DNA of 38,170 nucleotides from Aestuariirhabdus haliotis (GTDB lineage: Bacteria > Pseudomonadota > Gammaproteobacteria > Pseudomonadales > Aestuariirhabdaceae), in NCBI RefSeq assembly GCF_023509475.1, contig NZ_JAKSDZ010000030.1:1-38170 (forward strand), in the 5' to 3' direction. Below the pieces are notes generated by a model. The model saw only the letters and a list, made by a program, of their open reading frames with translations. It searched no databases and had not been told where the DNA came from. The position numbers were made by a program, and so were the translations under genes. Below are positions 25,253 through 34,435 of the stretch, piece by piece. How positions within the stretch are numbered: position 1 is the stretch's first letter; every line of letters starts with the position of its first letter.

Positions 25253-26260
25253 TTATGATGATCCATCACCTAACGCATTCTCCAGCCGTTGCCACTGGTT
25301 TTCATTGGCCGGTAAGCCCAGGCGTACACCCTGGTGATTATCCAGCAGCCGCGTCCAGATGCCTTGTAGTGCCAACCCCTCGTGCAGTGCAGGTGCCTGA
25401 TCGGTAAACAGCGTAGTAAAGAGTCCACCGCTGCGTACGGGCCCCTGTCCGCATTTTTTCATCAACTGGTACAGTCGCTCACCCTCCGAGTGCAAGCGAA
25501 CGGCGGCTTGCTGTTGCCATGCCGTATCCGACAAAGCCCGTTCTGCAAGGTAGAGTGCGGGAGCGGAGACCGACCAGGGACCTAATGCCAGTTCAATCGA
25601 CTCCAGCAACGGACTTGCCCCCAGCACAAAACCGGCGCGTGCACCGGCCAAGCCAAAAAACTTGCCCAATGAGCGCAAAACAATGATGTTCGGCCTGATA
25701 GTTGAAGCCAGGCTGTGCTCGGGCGACATATCGATAAAGGCTTCATCCACCAATAACCAACCACCGCGTTCAGCCAGAACCTGAGACAGCGACAATAACC
25801 GGGTCAATGAATACCGATCACCCGAGGGATTATTGGGATTGATCACCAGCATCAAGTCTGCCTGTGAAGCCACCCGCTCCAACTGCTTGTGGTCGGCACC
25901 GGCCGGATACTCAATAAGCTGAGCACCGGCTGATTGCCAGGCCGCACGATGTTCGGCATAGCCCAAGTCGGGAACCGCAACTCTCGGTGCCTGGATAATA
26001 GAGGGCAGCGTTTGAATCACCGCCTGACTACCGGCCACGGGCAGTAGCTGATCAATCTGGCAGCCAAAGTAATGCGCGGCCACATCCAGCAAAGAGGTCG
26101 GCACTTCGGGCAGGCGCCGCCAGATCTCACCGGGTATCTCGGGCACCGGCCAGCCGTTGGGATTAATGCCGGTGGAAAGATCAATCCAATCACTGCGTGG
26201 AATGCCGTATTCGCGACAGGCGCGATTCAGGTCCCCACCATGGGGCGGGCGATGGCGCAT
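25253..26260 (-). CDS. cobC: L-threonine-O-3-phosphate decarboxylase, cobalamin synthesis
   Basis: Aminotransferase-fold PLP enzyme of 335 residues that makes (R)-1-amino-2-propanol phosphate for the nucleotide loop of cobalamin (called CobD in Salmonella, CobC in Pseudomonas). The N-terminus HGGDLNRACREYGIP and LSTGINPNGWP are typical. NPNNPSGD is the substrate loop and Lys200 in LRSLGKFFGLAGAR binds PLP. The ATG at 26260 overlaps the cbiB stop (TGATG) with GGAGG 6 nt upstream, so the two are translationally coupled. An upstream in-frame start at 26314 would lie inside cbiB and is rejected. No other cobalamin gene is in the window. Confidence 0.9.
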   Translation of the reverse strand: MRHRPPHGGDLNRACREYGIPRSDWIDLSTGINPNGWPVPEIPGEIWRRLPEVPTSLLDVAAHYFGCQIDQLLPVAGSQAVIQTLPSIIQAPRVAVPDLGYAEHRAAWQSAGAQLIEYPAGADHKQLERVASQADLMLVINPNNPSGDRYSLTRLLSLSQVLAERGGWLLVDEAFIDMSPEHSLASTIRPNIIVLRSLGKFFGLAGARAGFVLGASPLLESIELALGPWSVSAPALYLAERALSDTAWQQQAAVRLHSEGERLYQLMKKCGQGPVRSGGLFTTLFTDQAPALHEGLALQGIWTRLLDNHQGVRLGLPANENQWQRLENALGDGSS

Positions 26261-27198
26261 CAGAGCACCTCCAGGGTAAGCATCAACCAAAGCAGCAGGG
26301 CAACCGCAACCCATAGCAGCAACGCGTTCCTGACCAGCACCAGCGCCGCTTCAATATCGGCTGCCGCAGGAGGTTGACCGCAACCAAAGGGGGGGCGTTG
26401 CTGCCATTGCCCGCGATACTTCGCGGGACCACCTAACTGACGTTGCAGCGCACCGGCACCGGCGGCCATAACTACCCCGGCATTGGGGCTATCATGGCTG
26501 GACGCCTGTTCCCGCCAGCAATTAATAGCCGTCGCAAATGTGCCGGCACCGGCATACCCCAGAGCGCAGAGTCGTGCAGGAATATAATTCATCAGGTCAT
26601 CCAGACGTGCCGCCACTCGACCAAAATACCGATACTGGTCACTACGGTATCCCCACATGGCATCCAGGGTATTGACCAGACGATGTGCCACGGCGCCCAT
26701 AGGACCGGCAACGATAAACCAGAACAGGGTGGCAAAGATCGCATCGGCGCCATTTTCCAGCACCGATTCCAGCGCGGCCCGGCAGGTGCCCTCCTCATCC
26801 AGCTGATCGGTATCGCGGCTAACAATCATCGCCACTCGCTGTCGAGCCTTGTCGAGATCCCCTTGCTGCAACGGATCCATAATGGCACGGGCATGTTCCG
26901 CAAGGCTGCGCCCCCCCAGACACAGATAGAGCAACAGCAGGCCCAGTAGCTCCCCTATCACCGGAAGCTGTAACAGCGGAGCCATCAATAACAGCGGCGG
27001 CACCACCAGTAACAGTAATGCCAGGCCGCCCGAGAGTATGGAGATCGGTTCATAGGGCACTCGATTGAACCCTCGTTGCAGTTTATCGGCCAGATAGCCA
27101 AAGCCCACCAGCGGATGCCAGCGTCGCGGCTCGCCGAACAGTCCATCCAGCAACAGAGCAAGCAGCAACAGGGGTAACCAGAGAGGGCTCCACAGCAT
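26260..27198 (-). CDS. cbiB: Adenosylcobinamide-phosphate synthase (CbiB/CobD), membrane protein
   Basis: Inner membrane enzyme of 312 residues that joins aminopropanol phosphate to adenosylcobyric acid, using the product of the coupled downstream gene. It begins with a hydrophobic segment (LPLLLLALLLDGLFGEP), then WHPLVGFG, and shows several further membrane segments. RDTDQLDEEG and ESVLENGADAIFATLFW are family motifs. The start at ATG 27198 is chosen because it matches the family; an ATG at 27243 adds 15 residues. The open frame extends to 27669 but that part is antisense to the SulP gene and has no coding signal. Confidence 0.9.
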   Translation of the reverse strand: MLWSPLWLPLLLLALLLDGLFGEPRRWHPLVGFGYLADKLQRGFNRVPYEPISILSGGLALLLLVVPPLLLMAPLLQLPVIGELLGLLLLYLCLGGRSLAEHARAIMDPLQQGDLDKARQRVAMIVSRDTDQLDEEGTCRAALESVLENGADAIFATLFWFIVAGPMGAVAHRLVNTLDAMWGYRSDQYRYFGRVAARLDDLMNYIPARLCALGYAGAGTFATAINCWREQASSHDSPNAGVVMAAGAGALQRQLGGPAKYRGQWQQRPPFGCGQPPAAADIEAALVLVRNALLLWVAVALLLWLMLTLEVL

Positions 27199-27411
27199 AG
27201 TTTTCAGGATGTCCAAATAATCATGATGATCGAGGGCGCCCATGATACGCCGATCACAAAAGCAGCTAAAGCCAATCGCTACTATCGCAAAAGAGTTAGC
27301 CCACCCGGTGCCGCTTTCGCTAGCCCCATTGGGGGATAAATGGTAGTATCCCCCGCCTTTTTTCGGTGCCTTTTTCACCCAATTACAGCCAACAATGCCC
27401 AAAGGATTTCG

Positions 27412-28974
27412 ATGTTTGACCTGATTGCCCGCAAACAACCCAACGCCAAGAACGACATACTGTCCGGTGTCACCGTGGCCCTGGCGCTGGTGCCCGAGGC
27501 GGTCGCTTTTGCCTTCGTCGCCGGGGTTGCCCCCATGGTCGGTCTCTATGCCGCCTTTATGATGGGCCTGATCACCTCCATTATCGGGGGACGTCCCGGC
27601 ATGATCTCCGGCGCTACCGGCGCCATGGCCGTGGTTATGGTGGCTCTGGTGGCACAACATGGCGTGCAATACCTGTTTGCCGCCGTTATTCTGGCTGGGG
27701 TGATTCAGATCACCGCGGGTCTGTTAAAACTGGGCAAGTTCATTCGAATCGTGCCCCACCCGGTTATGCTGGGCTTTGTCAACGGACTCGCCATCGTGAT
27801 CTTCCTGGCCCAGCTGGGTCAGTTTCAGGTGCGCGGTGATGCGGGTATGGAATGGATGCAGGGCTCCATGCTCTTTACCATGGGCTTGCTGGTCTTTATT
27901 ACCATGGCCATCATTCACCTGCTGCCTAAAATCACCACCGCCATACCTTCCTCACTGGCCGCCATTGTGGTGGTCACCCTGGCGGTACATCTGCTCGGAC
28001 TGGATGCCCGCACGGTGATCGATTTCGTCCGGGATTCCCTGCCCGTAGAAGAAGCGGCCACAGCCACCCTGAAAGGTGACCTGCCCAGCTTTGCCATTCC
28101 GATGGTGCCGCTGAGCTGGGAGATGCTCTACATCATCCTGCCCTACTCCTGCATTCTGGCCGCGGTGGGCCTGATCGAATCCCTGTTAACCATGAGCCTG
28201 ATCGATGAGATCACCGACACCCGTGGCCAGGGCAATCGGGAATGCGTTGGCCAGGGCGTCGCCAACACCGTTAACGGTTTCTTCGGTGGCATGGGTGGCT
28301 GTGCGATGATTGGCCAGAGCATGATCAACATTAACTCTGGCGGCCGGGGTCGCCTGTCCGGTATCACCGCTGCGCTGGTGCTGCTGTGCTTTATCCTGTT
28401 CGCCGCCAAGCTGATCGAAGTGATTCCGCTGGCCGCACTGGTGGGCGTTATGTTTATGGTGGTACTGGGCACCTTCGAATGGTCGTCTTTTCGAATCATT
28501 CGCAAGATTCCTACCACCGATGCCTTTATCCTGGTACTGGTTTCCGGTGTTACCGTCTTTACCGATCTGGCGATTGCGGTGGTGGTTGGTGTTATCGTCT
28601 CGGCTCTGGTGTTTGCCTGGAAACACGCCCAGCATATTCACGTGGAAACCTACATCGACGACAAGGGCAGCAAGGTCTACGAGCTGCGCGGACCCATATT
28701 TTTCGGCTCTGTCTCCAATTTCCGCGAACTGTTCGATCCGCGTAATGACCCCGACGATGTGATTATCGAATTCCAGCGCTCACGGGTTAGCGATCATTCC
28801 GGCATCGAAGCACTCGATTCATTGGCCGATAAATACCTGGCCCAGGGCAAGACATTGCACCTGCGCCATCTGAGCCCAGAATGCCGCAAGCTGCTCAAGC
28901 GCGCCGGAAGCCTGTGCGAAGTGAACGTAATGGAAGATCCGAACTATCGCGTCGCCACCGACGAACTGGCCTAA
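27412..28974 (+). CDS. SulP-family inorganic anion transporter with STAS domain
   Basis: Membrane transporter of 520 residues. About 10-12 membrane segments cover residues 15-410. [20 protein letters not shown] is the first SulP signature, then ...[15 protein letters not shown]-terminal STAS domain (about 435-515) has [18 protein letters not shown]. SulP proteins carry sulfate, bicarbonate or other anions, often with sodium, and the substrate here is not clear. The ATG at 27412 has AAAGGA 5 nt upstream; the open frame reaches 24 codons further. It diverges from cbiB across 213 bp. Confidence 0.9.
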   Translation: MFDLIARKQPNAKNDILSGVTVALALVPEAVAFAFVAGVAPMVGLYAAFMMGLITSIIGGRPGMISGATGAMAVVMVALVAQHGVQYLFAAVILAGVIQITAGLLKLGKFIRIVPHPVMLGFVNGLAIVIFLAQLGQFQVRGDAGMEWMQGSMLFTMGLLVFITMAIIHLLPKITTAIPSSLAAIVVVTLAVHLLGLDARTVIDFVRDSLPVEEAATATLKGDLPSFAIPMVPLSWEMLYIILPYSCILAAVGLIESLLTMSLIDEITDTRGQGNRECVGQGVANTVNGFFGGMGGCAMIGQSMININSGGRGRLSGITAALVLLCFILFAAKLIEVIPLAALVGVMFMVVLGTFEWSSFRIIRKIPTTDAFILVLVSGVTVFTDLAIAVVVGVIVSALVFAWKHAQHIHVETYIDDKGSKVYELRGPIFFGSVSNFRELFDPRNDPDDVIIEFQRSRVSDHSGIEALDSLADKYLAQGKTLHLRHLSPECRKLLKRAGSLCEVNVMEDPNYRVATDELA

Positions 28975-29021
28975 AGATGGCCGTCTTTTCTGCCTAAGCC
29001 CTAGATCGCCCCAGCCCGGTA

Positions 29022-29669
29022 TCAATCCGGTGCTGACGGCGACAGTGAGCACTGACCCCGTTCGGGGTTAGGCTCTACCATTCTATGAAGGCGCGCCGAT
29101 AACTGATCGGCACCGCCAATATAATCACCCTGCAACCAAATCTGCGGCAAGGTCACCGGCGTTGTCGGCCCGATGATCGATTTTACCCGAGCCAGCATCT
29201 CATATAGTGCACGGGGTGAGGCCACCACATCTTCATAGGTGAAATCGATACCCGCCTGGTCCAGATAGGCTTTGGCGCGGGCACAATGGGGGCACCCTGG
29301 TTTGCCAAAGATCCGATTACCTTCAAGCGGTCGATGCTGGCTATGGGCATCGATCACGGCCTGAGTCAGCACCCCACGATTGAGGGCCGCCCCCTGGCTG
29401 ACAACCCGGTTATCGACCATCACGATGGGGGCATGCCAACCGCCCTTTAGCAGTGGTTGCCACCAGCAACTCAGCCAATCCCGCACCTCAAGAGATACCT
29501 CAATACCTGCCAGCTCCCGAGCCAGAGTATCCTTGATCACGTCCAGAGTCAGGGCACATTCGCCGCAGGGAATCTTGACCAAAAAGGGTCCCCACTGTCC
29601 TGCCCATCGATACAGCTTGATCTCGACTGCGTTACCCACCATCTCCACCACCAGAACGAAGTACGCCAC
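29022..29669 (-). CDS. Two-domain glutaredoxin/thioredoxin-like protein
   Basis: Protein of 215 residues with two thioredoxin-type halves. The N-terminal half (about 14-110) carries Cys35-Gly-Glu-Cys38 in KIPCGECALTLD and WHAPIVMVDNRVVSQG. The C-terminal half (about 118-205) is a typical glutaredoxin with Cys126-Pro-His-Cys129, TLPQIWLQGDYIGGAD and a cis-Pro. It probably reduces disulfides or glutathionylated proteins, and the first CxxC may exchange electrons with the second. The start is uncertain: GTG at 29669 or ATG at 29642. It is convergent with the SulP gene, and repeat copy B lies just upstream. Confidence 0.82.
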   Translation of the reverse strand: MAYFVLVVEMVGNAVEIKLYRWAGQWGPFLVKIPCGECALTLDVIKDTLARELAGIEVSLEVRDWLSCWWQPLLKGGWHAPIVMVDNRVVSQGAALNRGVLTQAVIDAHSQHRPLEGNRIFGKPGCPHCARAKAYLDQAGIDFTYEDVVASPRALYEMLARVKSIIGPTTPVTLPQIWLQGDYIGGADQLSARLHRMVEPNPERGQCSLSPSAPD

Positions 29670-29720
29670 CTTCTCTCAAGACCCTTCAACGCCAGTAGCT
29701 GTTTCATGGCACTCAACCCT

Positions 29721-29852
29721 AAGGCACCTCTGATCAATTCAGATAGAGCTATGCGATCCTAAAAATGGCTTTTATCAAGGCGAAGTCTGCCGTTCATGTC
29801 GAGACCTGGACAAGGGCTTCAACACCGAGAAAAGCCATTTTTAGGCCCGCCC
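29721..29852 (+). repeat. Palindromic repeat family, copy B (complete single unit)
   Basis: The conserved flank at 29721-29750 (AAGGCACCTCTGATCAATTC begins it) is followed by a hairpin unit with perfect 16-bp arms CCTAAAAATGGCTTTT (29758-29773) and AAAAGCCATTTTTAGG (29830-29845). The 56-nt loop contains GTCGAGACCTGGACAAGGGC. Similarity with copy C ends at GGCCCGCCCT near 29852. It lies in the divergent region between the glutaredoxin gene and the CTERM gene. A 35-codon frame through it, also seen in copy C, is a product of repeat similarity and not a gene. Confidence 0.9.
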
Positions 29853-30052
29853 TAAACAAGCCAAAGCCTTGCCCCCTTCCTTGGTACTTCAGCCGATATA
29901 ACCTGTGCATTAAGGCGACGCCTATCCAGCCGCCCTCCAGATGTCAGCTATTTTTACAACAGCCTATACGGAACCATCTGCAGCCCCCATGTTCACTGGT
30001 GTGGGCTCAGTCTTGCATGATCGGCAAAACACACATCGATAGGATAATAATA

Positions 30053-30664
30053 ATGAACCGACTACTGTTAGCCACGTTACTACTCTCGGGACTCTATGTC
30101 AGCAGTGCCTCCGCCTCTATTTGCGGAACCTCCGCCGTTGCAGGTATTTTGACAATCAACAATTCAATTCGGGGGCAATCCACCATCAGCAATGACTGCC
30201 CCTCCAACACCAGTCTTGGCCTCCCAAATATACCCGACCCCAGCGGTGATAGCTGGTTCAGTTTTATTCGAAACATTGATGGTGCCAGCTGGCAGATCAA
30301 TACAGCAGCCACCGATGAAAACGATGATGGAGCATTGAACCTGGAGGGATTCTTCTGGCGTTTAATGGATATTTCCTGGACAGGCACCGAACCCACTCGC
30401 ATCACAGGGGTGGGAGGCACCTTGGTGTCTTCGGGTATCGCCTCTGTCGACAGTTTTGACGATAATTCCCTGCTGCTTCGCTTTAATCCTTTCGCAGCCA
30501 CTTGCCCCGCCGACTTTCCGACCCGGTGCCGGGTTGAGGTCGCCACCGGTACCCTGACCATAGAGACCAGCAGCAGTGCCAGCGCAACAATCCCTGCACC
30601 ATCGACGCTGGCCTTACTGGCGCTGGGTTTATTCGCGATGCGACGAAAAATTCTGGGCGCCTGA
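30053..30664 (+). CDS. Secreted CTERM-sorted protein (PEP-CTERM-like, PAPS variant)
   Basis: Protein of 203 residues with signal peptide MNRLLLATLLLSGLYVSSAS and a C-terminal sorting signal: IPAPSTLALLALGLF, a hydrophobic segment, then MRRK. In exosortase systems a P-x-P motif, a membrane segment and a basic tail mark substrates; the classic motif is PEP and here it is PAP. The mature part is Asp- and Ser-rich with three Cys. It is probably an extracellular or surface protein linked to exopolysaccharide. No exosortase lies in the window. AGGA lies about 8 nt before the ATG at 30053. The open frame upstream reaches into repeat B and is not used. Confidence 0.83.
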   Translation: MNRLLLATLLLSGLYVSSASASICGTSAVAGILTINNSIRGQSTISNDCPSNTSLGLPNIPDPSGDSWFSFIRNIDGASWQINTAATDENDDGALNLEGFFWRLMDISWTGTEPTRITGVGGTLVSSGIASVDSFDDNSLLLRFNPFAATCPADFPTRCRVEVATGTLTIETSSSASATIPAPSTLALLALGLFAMRRKILGA

Positions 30665-30670
30665 TTCAAA

Positions 30671-30694
30671 GCCCGCCCAGGCGGGCCGAGTTTT
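30671..30694. terminator. Bidirectional terminator between the CTERM gene and serine hydrolase
   Basis: GCCCGC and GCGGGC form a GC-rich stem with a CCAG loop. On the plus strand it is followed by CGAGTTTTACT and on the minus strand by TTTGAATC. It lies 6 nt after the CTERM stop and 12 nt after the convergent serine hydrolase stop. Confidence 0.7.
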
Positions 30695-30706
30695 ACTCCG
30701 CAACGG

Positions 30707-31930
30707 CTACTGTTTCGCCACCGCAGGCTGTGCCAGAGAGGCCGAAATGGCTCGAAAGGCGGCGATGGCGATATCAGTACTCTCATAATCGTTGGCCATA
30801 AAGTTACGGTCAGCACTGTTCTTGACGATCACCACATCGTTTTTACGGTCAACAAAGATGTACTGGCCGTAAATGCCCAGCGCCATAAACTCCTGGTCCG
30901 GGTTTTCCGGTATCCACCACTGGTAACCATAGCCCAGATTGGTATTGGCACTGTCTCTCTCGCCCGGCATCAGGTGCGGCGCATCGGGAGTAATGCTGTC
31001 CTCGATCCATTGCGCCGGCACAATCTGTTGGCCATTCAATACTCCACTGTCCCGGTACAAGGCCCCCATACGAGCATAATCACGAGCCATCAGATTAAGG
31101 CCGCCGAGGACCATGGGTTCACCCGTGCTATCGGTAATATAAATGGCATCCTGTTCCGTCCCCAATTTGGACCAAAGTTTGTCATTAAAGTAATCGACCA
31201 GACGTCTTTGTGTCGCCGCGCGTAGTACCATACCAATCACATGGGTATCGATGCTGACGTAATGCATAAAGTTGCCTTGCTCGCGCTCGGAAGTCAGGGA
31301 AGCCGCAAAGTCGTCGAAGCTGCCACCCAGGGCCATAACGCGACCAAAGCGATTGATGTCGCTATTAAAATCGCCGTAGTCTTCGTTGAAATAAACCCCA
31401 CTGGACATTTGCAACACATTTTTGATGCTGACACCCTCGTAGCCACTGCCTTTTAATTCCGGCACGTAATCGGTGACGGGGGCGTTCAGGTCCTTGATGT
31501 AGCCCTCCTCTACCGCGATACCAAACAGTGCACTGAGAAAGCTTTTCGCCATCGACCAGGAGATTCGATAATCGGCTTTCCCGGTACCCTGATAATAGTC
31601 CTCAAAGGTGACATTATTTCCTTTTAATACCACCAGCGCCGTGGTGCTGCTGGCTGTTAGAAAATCGGCCATATTGCGGGTTTGTCCTTTATAGACAAAG
31701 GTTTCTGGCAAGTCTTCAGGAGCACTGCCGAATTGATTAACCGGCGCCTGACGCGAAATAACGGCAGTCGGTGCAACCTCTTCCATATGGGAAAAGTTAT
31801 GCACAATCACATCGGCATCAAACAAACGGACCGTGTGGTAGAACTGGCGAATTTCTGTACTAAAGATACCCGTGAACAGCAACAACAGTAACAATAGAGC
31901 CAACAGTATTTTTTTTATTGAAAGACGCAC
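30707..31930 (-). CDS. Serine hydrolase of beta-lactamase class C / 6-aminohexanoate-dimer hydrolase type
   Basis: Protein of 407 residues with an N-terminal hydrophobic segment (about 8-22) that should anchor or export it. The nucleophile motif SxxK is SMAK in ISWSMAKSFLSALFG at about 125. YVS in MHYVSIDTHVIG provides the Tyr, and GIYGQYIFV occupies the place of the third motif. These resemble nylon-oligomer hydrolase NylB and related esterases more than true beta-lactamases, which have YxN and KTG. It probably acts on an ester or amide in the periplasm. Resistance to antibiotics should not be inferred. The start is GTG, with AAGG 8 nt upstream. Confidence 0.82.
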   Translation of the reverse strand: MRLSIKKILLALLLLLLLFTGIFSTEIRQFYHTVRLFDADVIVHNFSHMEEVAPTAVISRQAPVNQFGSAPEDLPETFVYKGQTRNMADFLTASSTTALVVLKGNNVTFEDYYQGTGKADYRISWSMAKSFLSALFGIAVEEGYIKDLNAPVTDYVPELKGSGYEGVSIKNVLQMSSGVYFNEDYGDFNSDINRFGRVMALGGSFDDFAASLTSEREQGNFMHYVSIDTHVIGMVLRAATQRRLVDYFNDKLWSKLGTEQDAIYITDSTGEPMVLGGLNLMARDYARMGALYRDSGVLNGQQIVPAQWIEDSITPDAPHLMPGERDSANTNLGYGYQWWIPENPDQEFMALGIYGQYIFVDRKNDVVIVKNSADRNFMANDYESTDIAIAAFRAISASLAQPAVAKQ

Positions 31931-32156
31931 AGCAAAACCTTAAACAGTTGTTTGAAAGCTCTAAGCATACAGAATTCACCCCGGGATCCAAACTGCTACA
32001 GAGTCAGCGGTGACGACAAAAAAGTTACATATGAAATCAAACAGCTTCCCGCTATAGTTATTCAACAAAACCACAGAGCATTTGATGGTTTGTCATGGCT
32101 CTGAAATCAATTCCGAATCCAGCCAGCTAGCGGACGCAATACCCGAGGGAATAATG

Positions 32157-32804
32157 ATGAAACTCTATACCTATTGGCGATCTTCAGCGGCCTACCGAGT
32201 CCGCATTGCCCTGAACCTTAAACAGATCGTTTACCAGCCAGCCTATCTGCATCTGGTCAACAACGGTGGTGAACAGCACGCTGATGAGTACCGCCAACTA
32301 AATCCACAAATGCTGGTGCCAGCCCTGGAGTTAGATAATGGCAGGGTACTGACCCAGTCCATGGCGATTATGGAATATCTGGACGAGGTTGAACCCGGTA
32401 TTGCTTTACTGCCCGCCGATGCCCTGGGTCGAGCCAGGGTCCGTGCATTGGCGCAACTGGTGGCTTGTGAAATACACCCGCTAAACAACCTGAGAGTACT
32501 GCAATACCTGAGCAATACGATTGAGATCGAGGATCAACAAAAAAAGCAGTGGTACCAGAATTGGGTAACCCAGGGTTTTAACGCCCTGGAAACGATGCTC
32601 AAGACAAGCTCCGATACCGGCACCTATTGCCATGGGGAATCACCAGGACTCGCCGACGCCTGCCTGATACCCCAGGTGTACAACGCCAATCGATTTGATA
32701 TCGACCTGACAGACTACCCGACGATCACTCGTATTAACTCAGCCTGCCTGAAACTACAGGCTTTTCAGCAAGCCGTACCGGAAGCGCAGGGAGATGCCCA
32801 GTAA
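32157..32804 (+). CDS. maiA: Maleylacetoacetate isomerase (zeta-class glutathione transferase)
   Basis: Protein of 215 residues with an N-terminal thioredoxin fold and C-terminal helical domain. SSAAYRVRIALNLK near residue 9 is the zeta-class signature with the active Ser. LNPQMLVPALELDNG and QSMAIMEYLDE bind glutathione. It isomerises maleylacetoacetate to fumarylacetoacetate in tyrosine breakdown. The usual partners (hmgA, fahA) are not here. I chose the second ATG of the ATGATG pair (32157), 6 nt after GAGGGA. An open frame starting at 32082 is longer and has no support. Confidence 0.85.
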   Translation: MKLYTYWRSSAAYRVRIALNLKQIVYQPAYLHLVNNGGEQHADEYRQLNPQMLVPALELDNGRVLTQSMAIMEYLDEVEPGIALLPADALGRARVRALAQLVACEIHPLNNLRVLQYLSNTIEIEDQQKKQWYQNWVTQGFNALETMLKTSSDTGTYCHGESPGLADACLIPQVYNANRFDIDLTDYPTITRINSACLKLQAFQQAVPEAQGDAQ

Positions 32805-32869
32805 CAAACCCGGGGCGGGAATCACCAAGTGAACCGAAGCCTCACAACCGGTGCTGAAATGAAACAGTC

Positions 32870-34435
32870 TCAGATTTCCGCTGGCTGCAACGAACCATGC
32901 AGAAGACGATGGGTAAAATCCCCATTGGCCATGGGCCTGCCAAAATAATAGCCCTGGGCTTCGTCACACCCCATCGACCCCACCAATGAATGTTGGGTAG
33001 CGGTTTCTACGCCTTCGGCAATCACACGGATATCGAGCGCCGCGGCCAGTCCGATAACCGCCGCAACAATATTGCGGGTACGATCGTGATGACAAATGCG
33101 ACGGATAAAGGCGCGATCAATTTTCACCGCCGAAATGGGAAAGTCGGCCAGATGGGATAAAGACGAATAGCCCGTGCCAAAGTCATCCAGACTCAGCTTA
33201 ACGCCTTGCTCGGTTAAGGCTTTGCAGATACGCATGGGTATATCGGAATCAGCCACAATAGTGCGCTCGGTGATTTCAAGCTCAATTAAGCTGGGTGAAA
33301 TATCGTGCTTTCTGATAACGGACATAATATCCGTCGCCAGATTGGCATCGGCAAAGAGTAATGGTGATAAGTTAACGGCGACGGGTTTGGCGCCCTGGCC
33401 CCAACTTTTAATCTGCTTGCAAACCGATTCCAGAACGAAAAAATCGATACTGCGTACCGCATGGCTTTCTTCGGCAATATAGATAAATTCATTGGGCGGA
33501 ATCAGACCATGCTCGGGGTGGCGCCAACGCACCAGGGCTTCAGAACCCACGAGTTCTTCACTGCCCAGCGCCACCTTGGGTTGATACTCGACAAACAACT
33601 CATTTTTCGTCACAGCATCATTTAACCCGTGCTGGACAATAAAGCGTCGCTTCATATCCCGAATAAAATCCCGGTCCATAAAGTTGTTACGACCCTGCCC
33701 CGGGCTTTTGCCCATATACATGGCAATGTCAGCAATCTTTAACAGCTGCTCAAAGGTGTTGCCATCTTCCGGATAACGGCTGATACCAATGGTTTGGGAG
33801 ATATGCAGTTTTTGCCCATCGATACAAAAGGGATCGGTAATATGGGCATTGAGTTCATCGCAAATTTGCAGGCATTGCTCATTGGATGTCTGCCCTGGCA
33901 ACAAGACACAAAACTCATCGCCCCCGATTCGAAATACCATCGAGGATTCCGGAGTCACCTTGGAGAAACGATCCGATACCGCTTTCAGTAACTTGTCCCC
34001 CGTCGAATGCCCCAGGGTATCATTGATAAACTTGAAGCTATCCAGATCGATGGACATCAGGGTGAAGGCATTTTTTCGGCTGGAGGACTGGGCAATCAGG
34101 CTACGGGTCATCTTGTCCAGGGCGCGACGATTGGGCAGTTGGGTCAAATGGTCGGTATAGGCCTGATATTCCATATCCCGAGACAGGGTCAAAATACTGC
34201 TACGGTCAATCAATGAACGTCGTAACAGACAAATACTCACAAACAACAAGCCGAGTAAGGCACCCACCACCAGGCCAGTCAGCTCATCAAGTTCGTAGTC
34301 CTCATATTGCCTGGTTAGCGCATACCACTGCTCATTCAGGTCAAAAAGAATAAAAACAAAGAAAACAGATAATGCAATACATGAAGCGATCACTACCTCT
34401 ATAAGCAGCGGCGACAGAGGTCCTCTTTTAGGCAT
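32870..34435 (-). CDS. Membrane GGDEF-EAL protein (c-di-GMP turnover)
   Basis: Protein of 521 residues with two membrane segments near the N-terminus (about 10-32 and 52-72), a GGDEF domain (about 88-250) and an EAL domain (about 270-510). RIGGDEF is intact but no RxxD site precedes it. The EAL domain keeps SEALVRW, NLSP, ELEITE and LSLDDFGTGYSS, so both cyclase and phosphodiesterase activities are possible. The phosphodiesterase could be the main activity, with GGDEF as a GTP sensor. ATG at 34435 is preferred over a TTG at 34486. It is a lone gene, convergent with maiA. Confidence 0.92.
   Translation of the reverse strand: MPKRGPLSPLLIEVVIASCIALSVFFVFILFDLNEQWYALTRQYEDYELDELTGLVVGALLGLLFVSICLLRRSLIDRSSILTLSRDMEYQAYTDHLTQLPNRRALDKMTRSLIAQSSSRKNAFTLMSIDLDSFKFINDTLGHSTGDKLLKAVSDRFSKVTPESSMVFRIGGDEFCVLLPGQTSNEQCLQICDELNAHITDPFCIDGQKLHISQTIGISRYPEDGNTFEQLLKIADIAMYMGKSPGQGRNNFMDRDFIRDMKRRFIVQHGLNDAVTKNELFVEYQPKVALGSEELVGSEALVRWRHPEHGLIPPNEFIYIAEESHAVRSIDFFVLESVCKQIKSWGQGAKPVAVNLSPLLFADANLATDIMSVIRKHDISPSLIELEITERTIVADSDIPMRICKALTEQGVKLSLDDFGTGYSSLSHLADFPISAVKIDRAFIRRICHHDRTRNIVAAVIGLAAALDIRVIAEGVETATQHSLVGSMGCDEAQGYYFGRPMANGDFTHRLLHGSLQPAEI

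Noticed and set aside
27199-27669. N-terminal extension of the cbiB frame, rich in His and Gly
   Set aside because: It is antisense to the start of the SulP gene, has no similarity to the family, and the family start fits the ATG at 27198.
29717-29855. CCCTAA on both sides of copy B as a target-site duplication
   Set aside because: The right-hand CCCT is also present in copy C at the same place, so it belongs to the element. A 2-base extra match is not evidence of duplication.
29765-29869. Small frame beginning MAFIKAKSAVHVETWTRAST, repeated almost identically at 37943-38164 on the other strand
   Set aside because: It falls within the hairpin repeat, and its protein-level similarity is fully explained by DNA repeat similarity. 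There is no ribosome site, and the frames continue into unrelated sequence.
30707-31930. Antibiotic-resistance beta-lactamase
   Set aside because: SMAK fits the fold, but YVS and GIYGQ replace the YxN and KTG motifs of true class C enzymes, so a NylB-like or esterase role is more likely.
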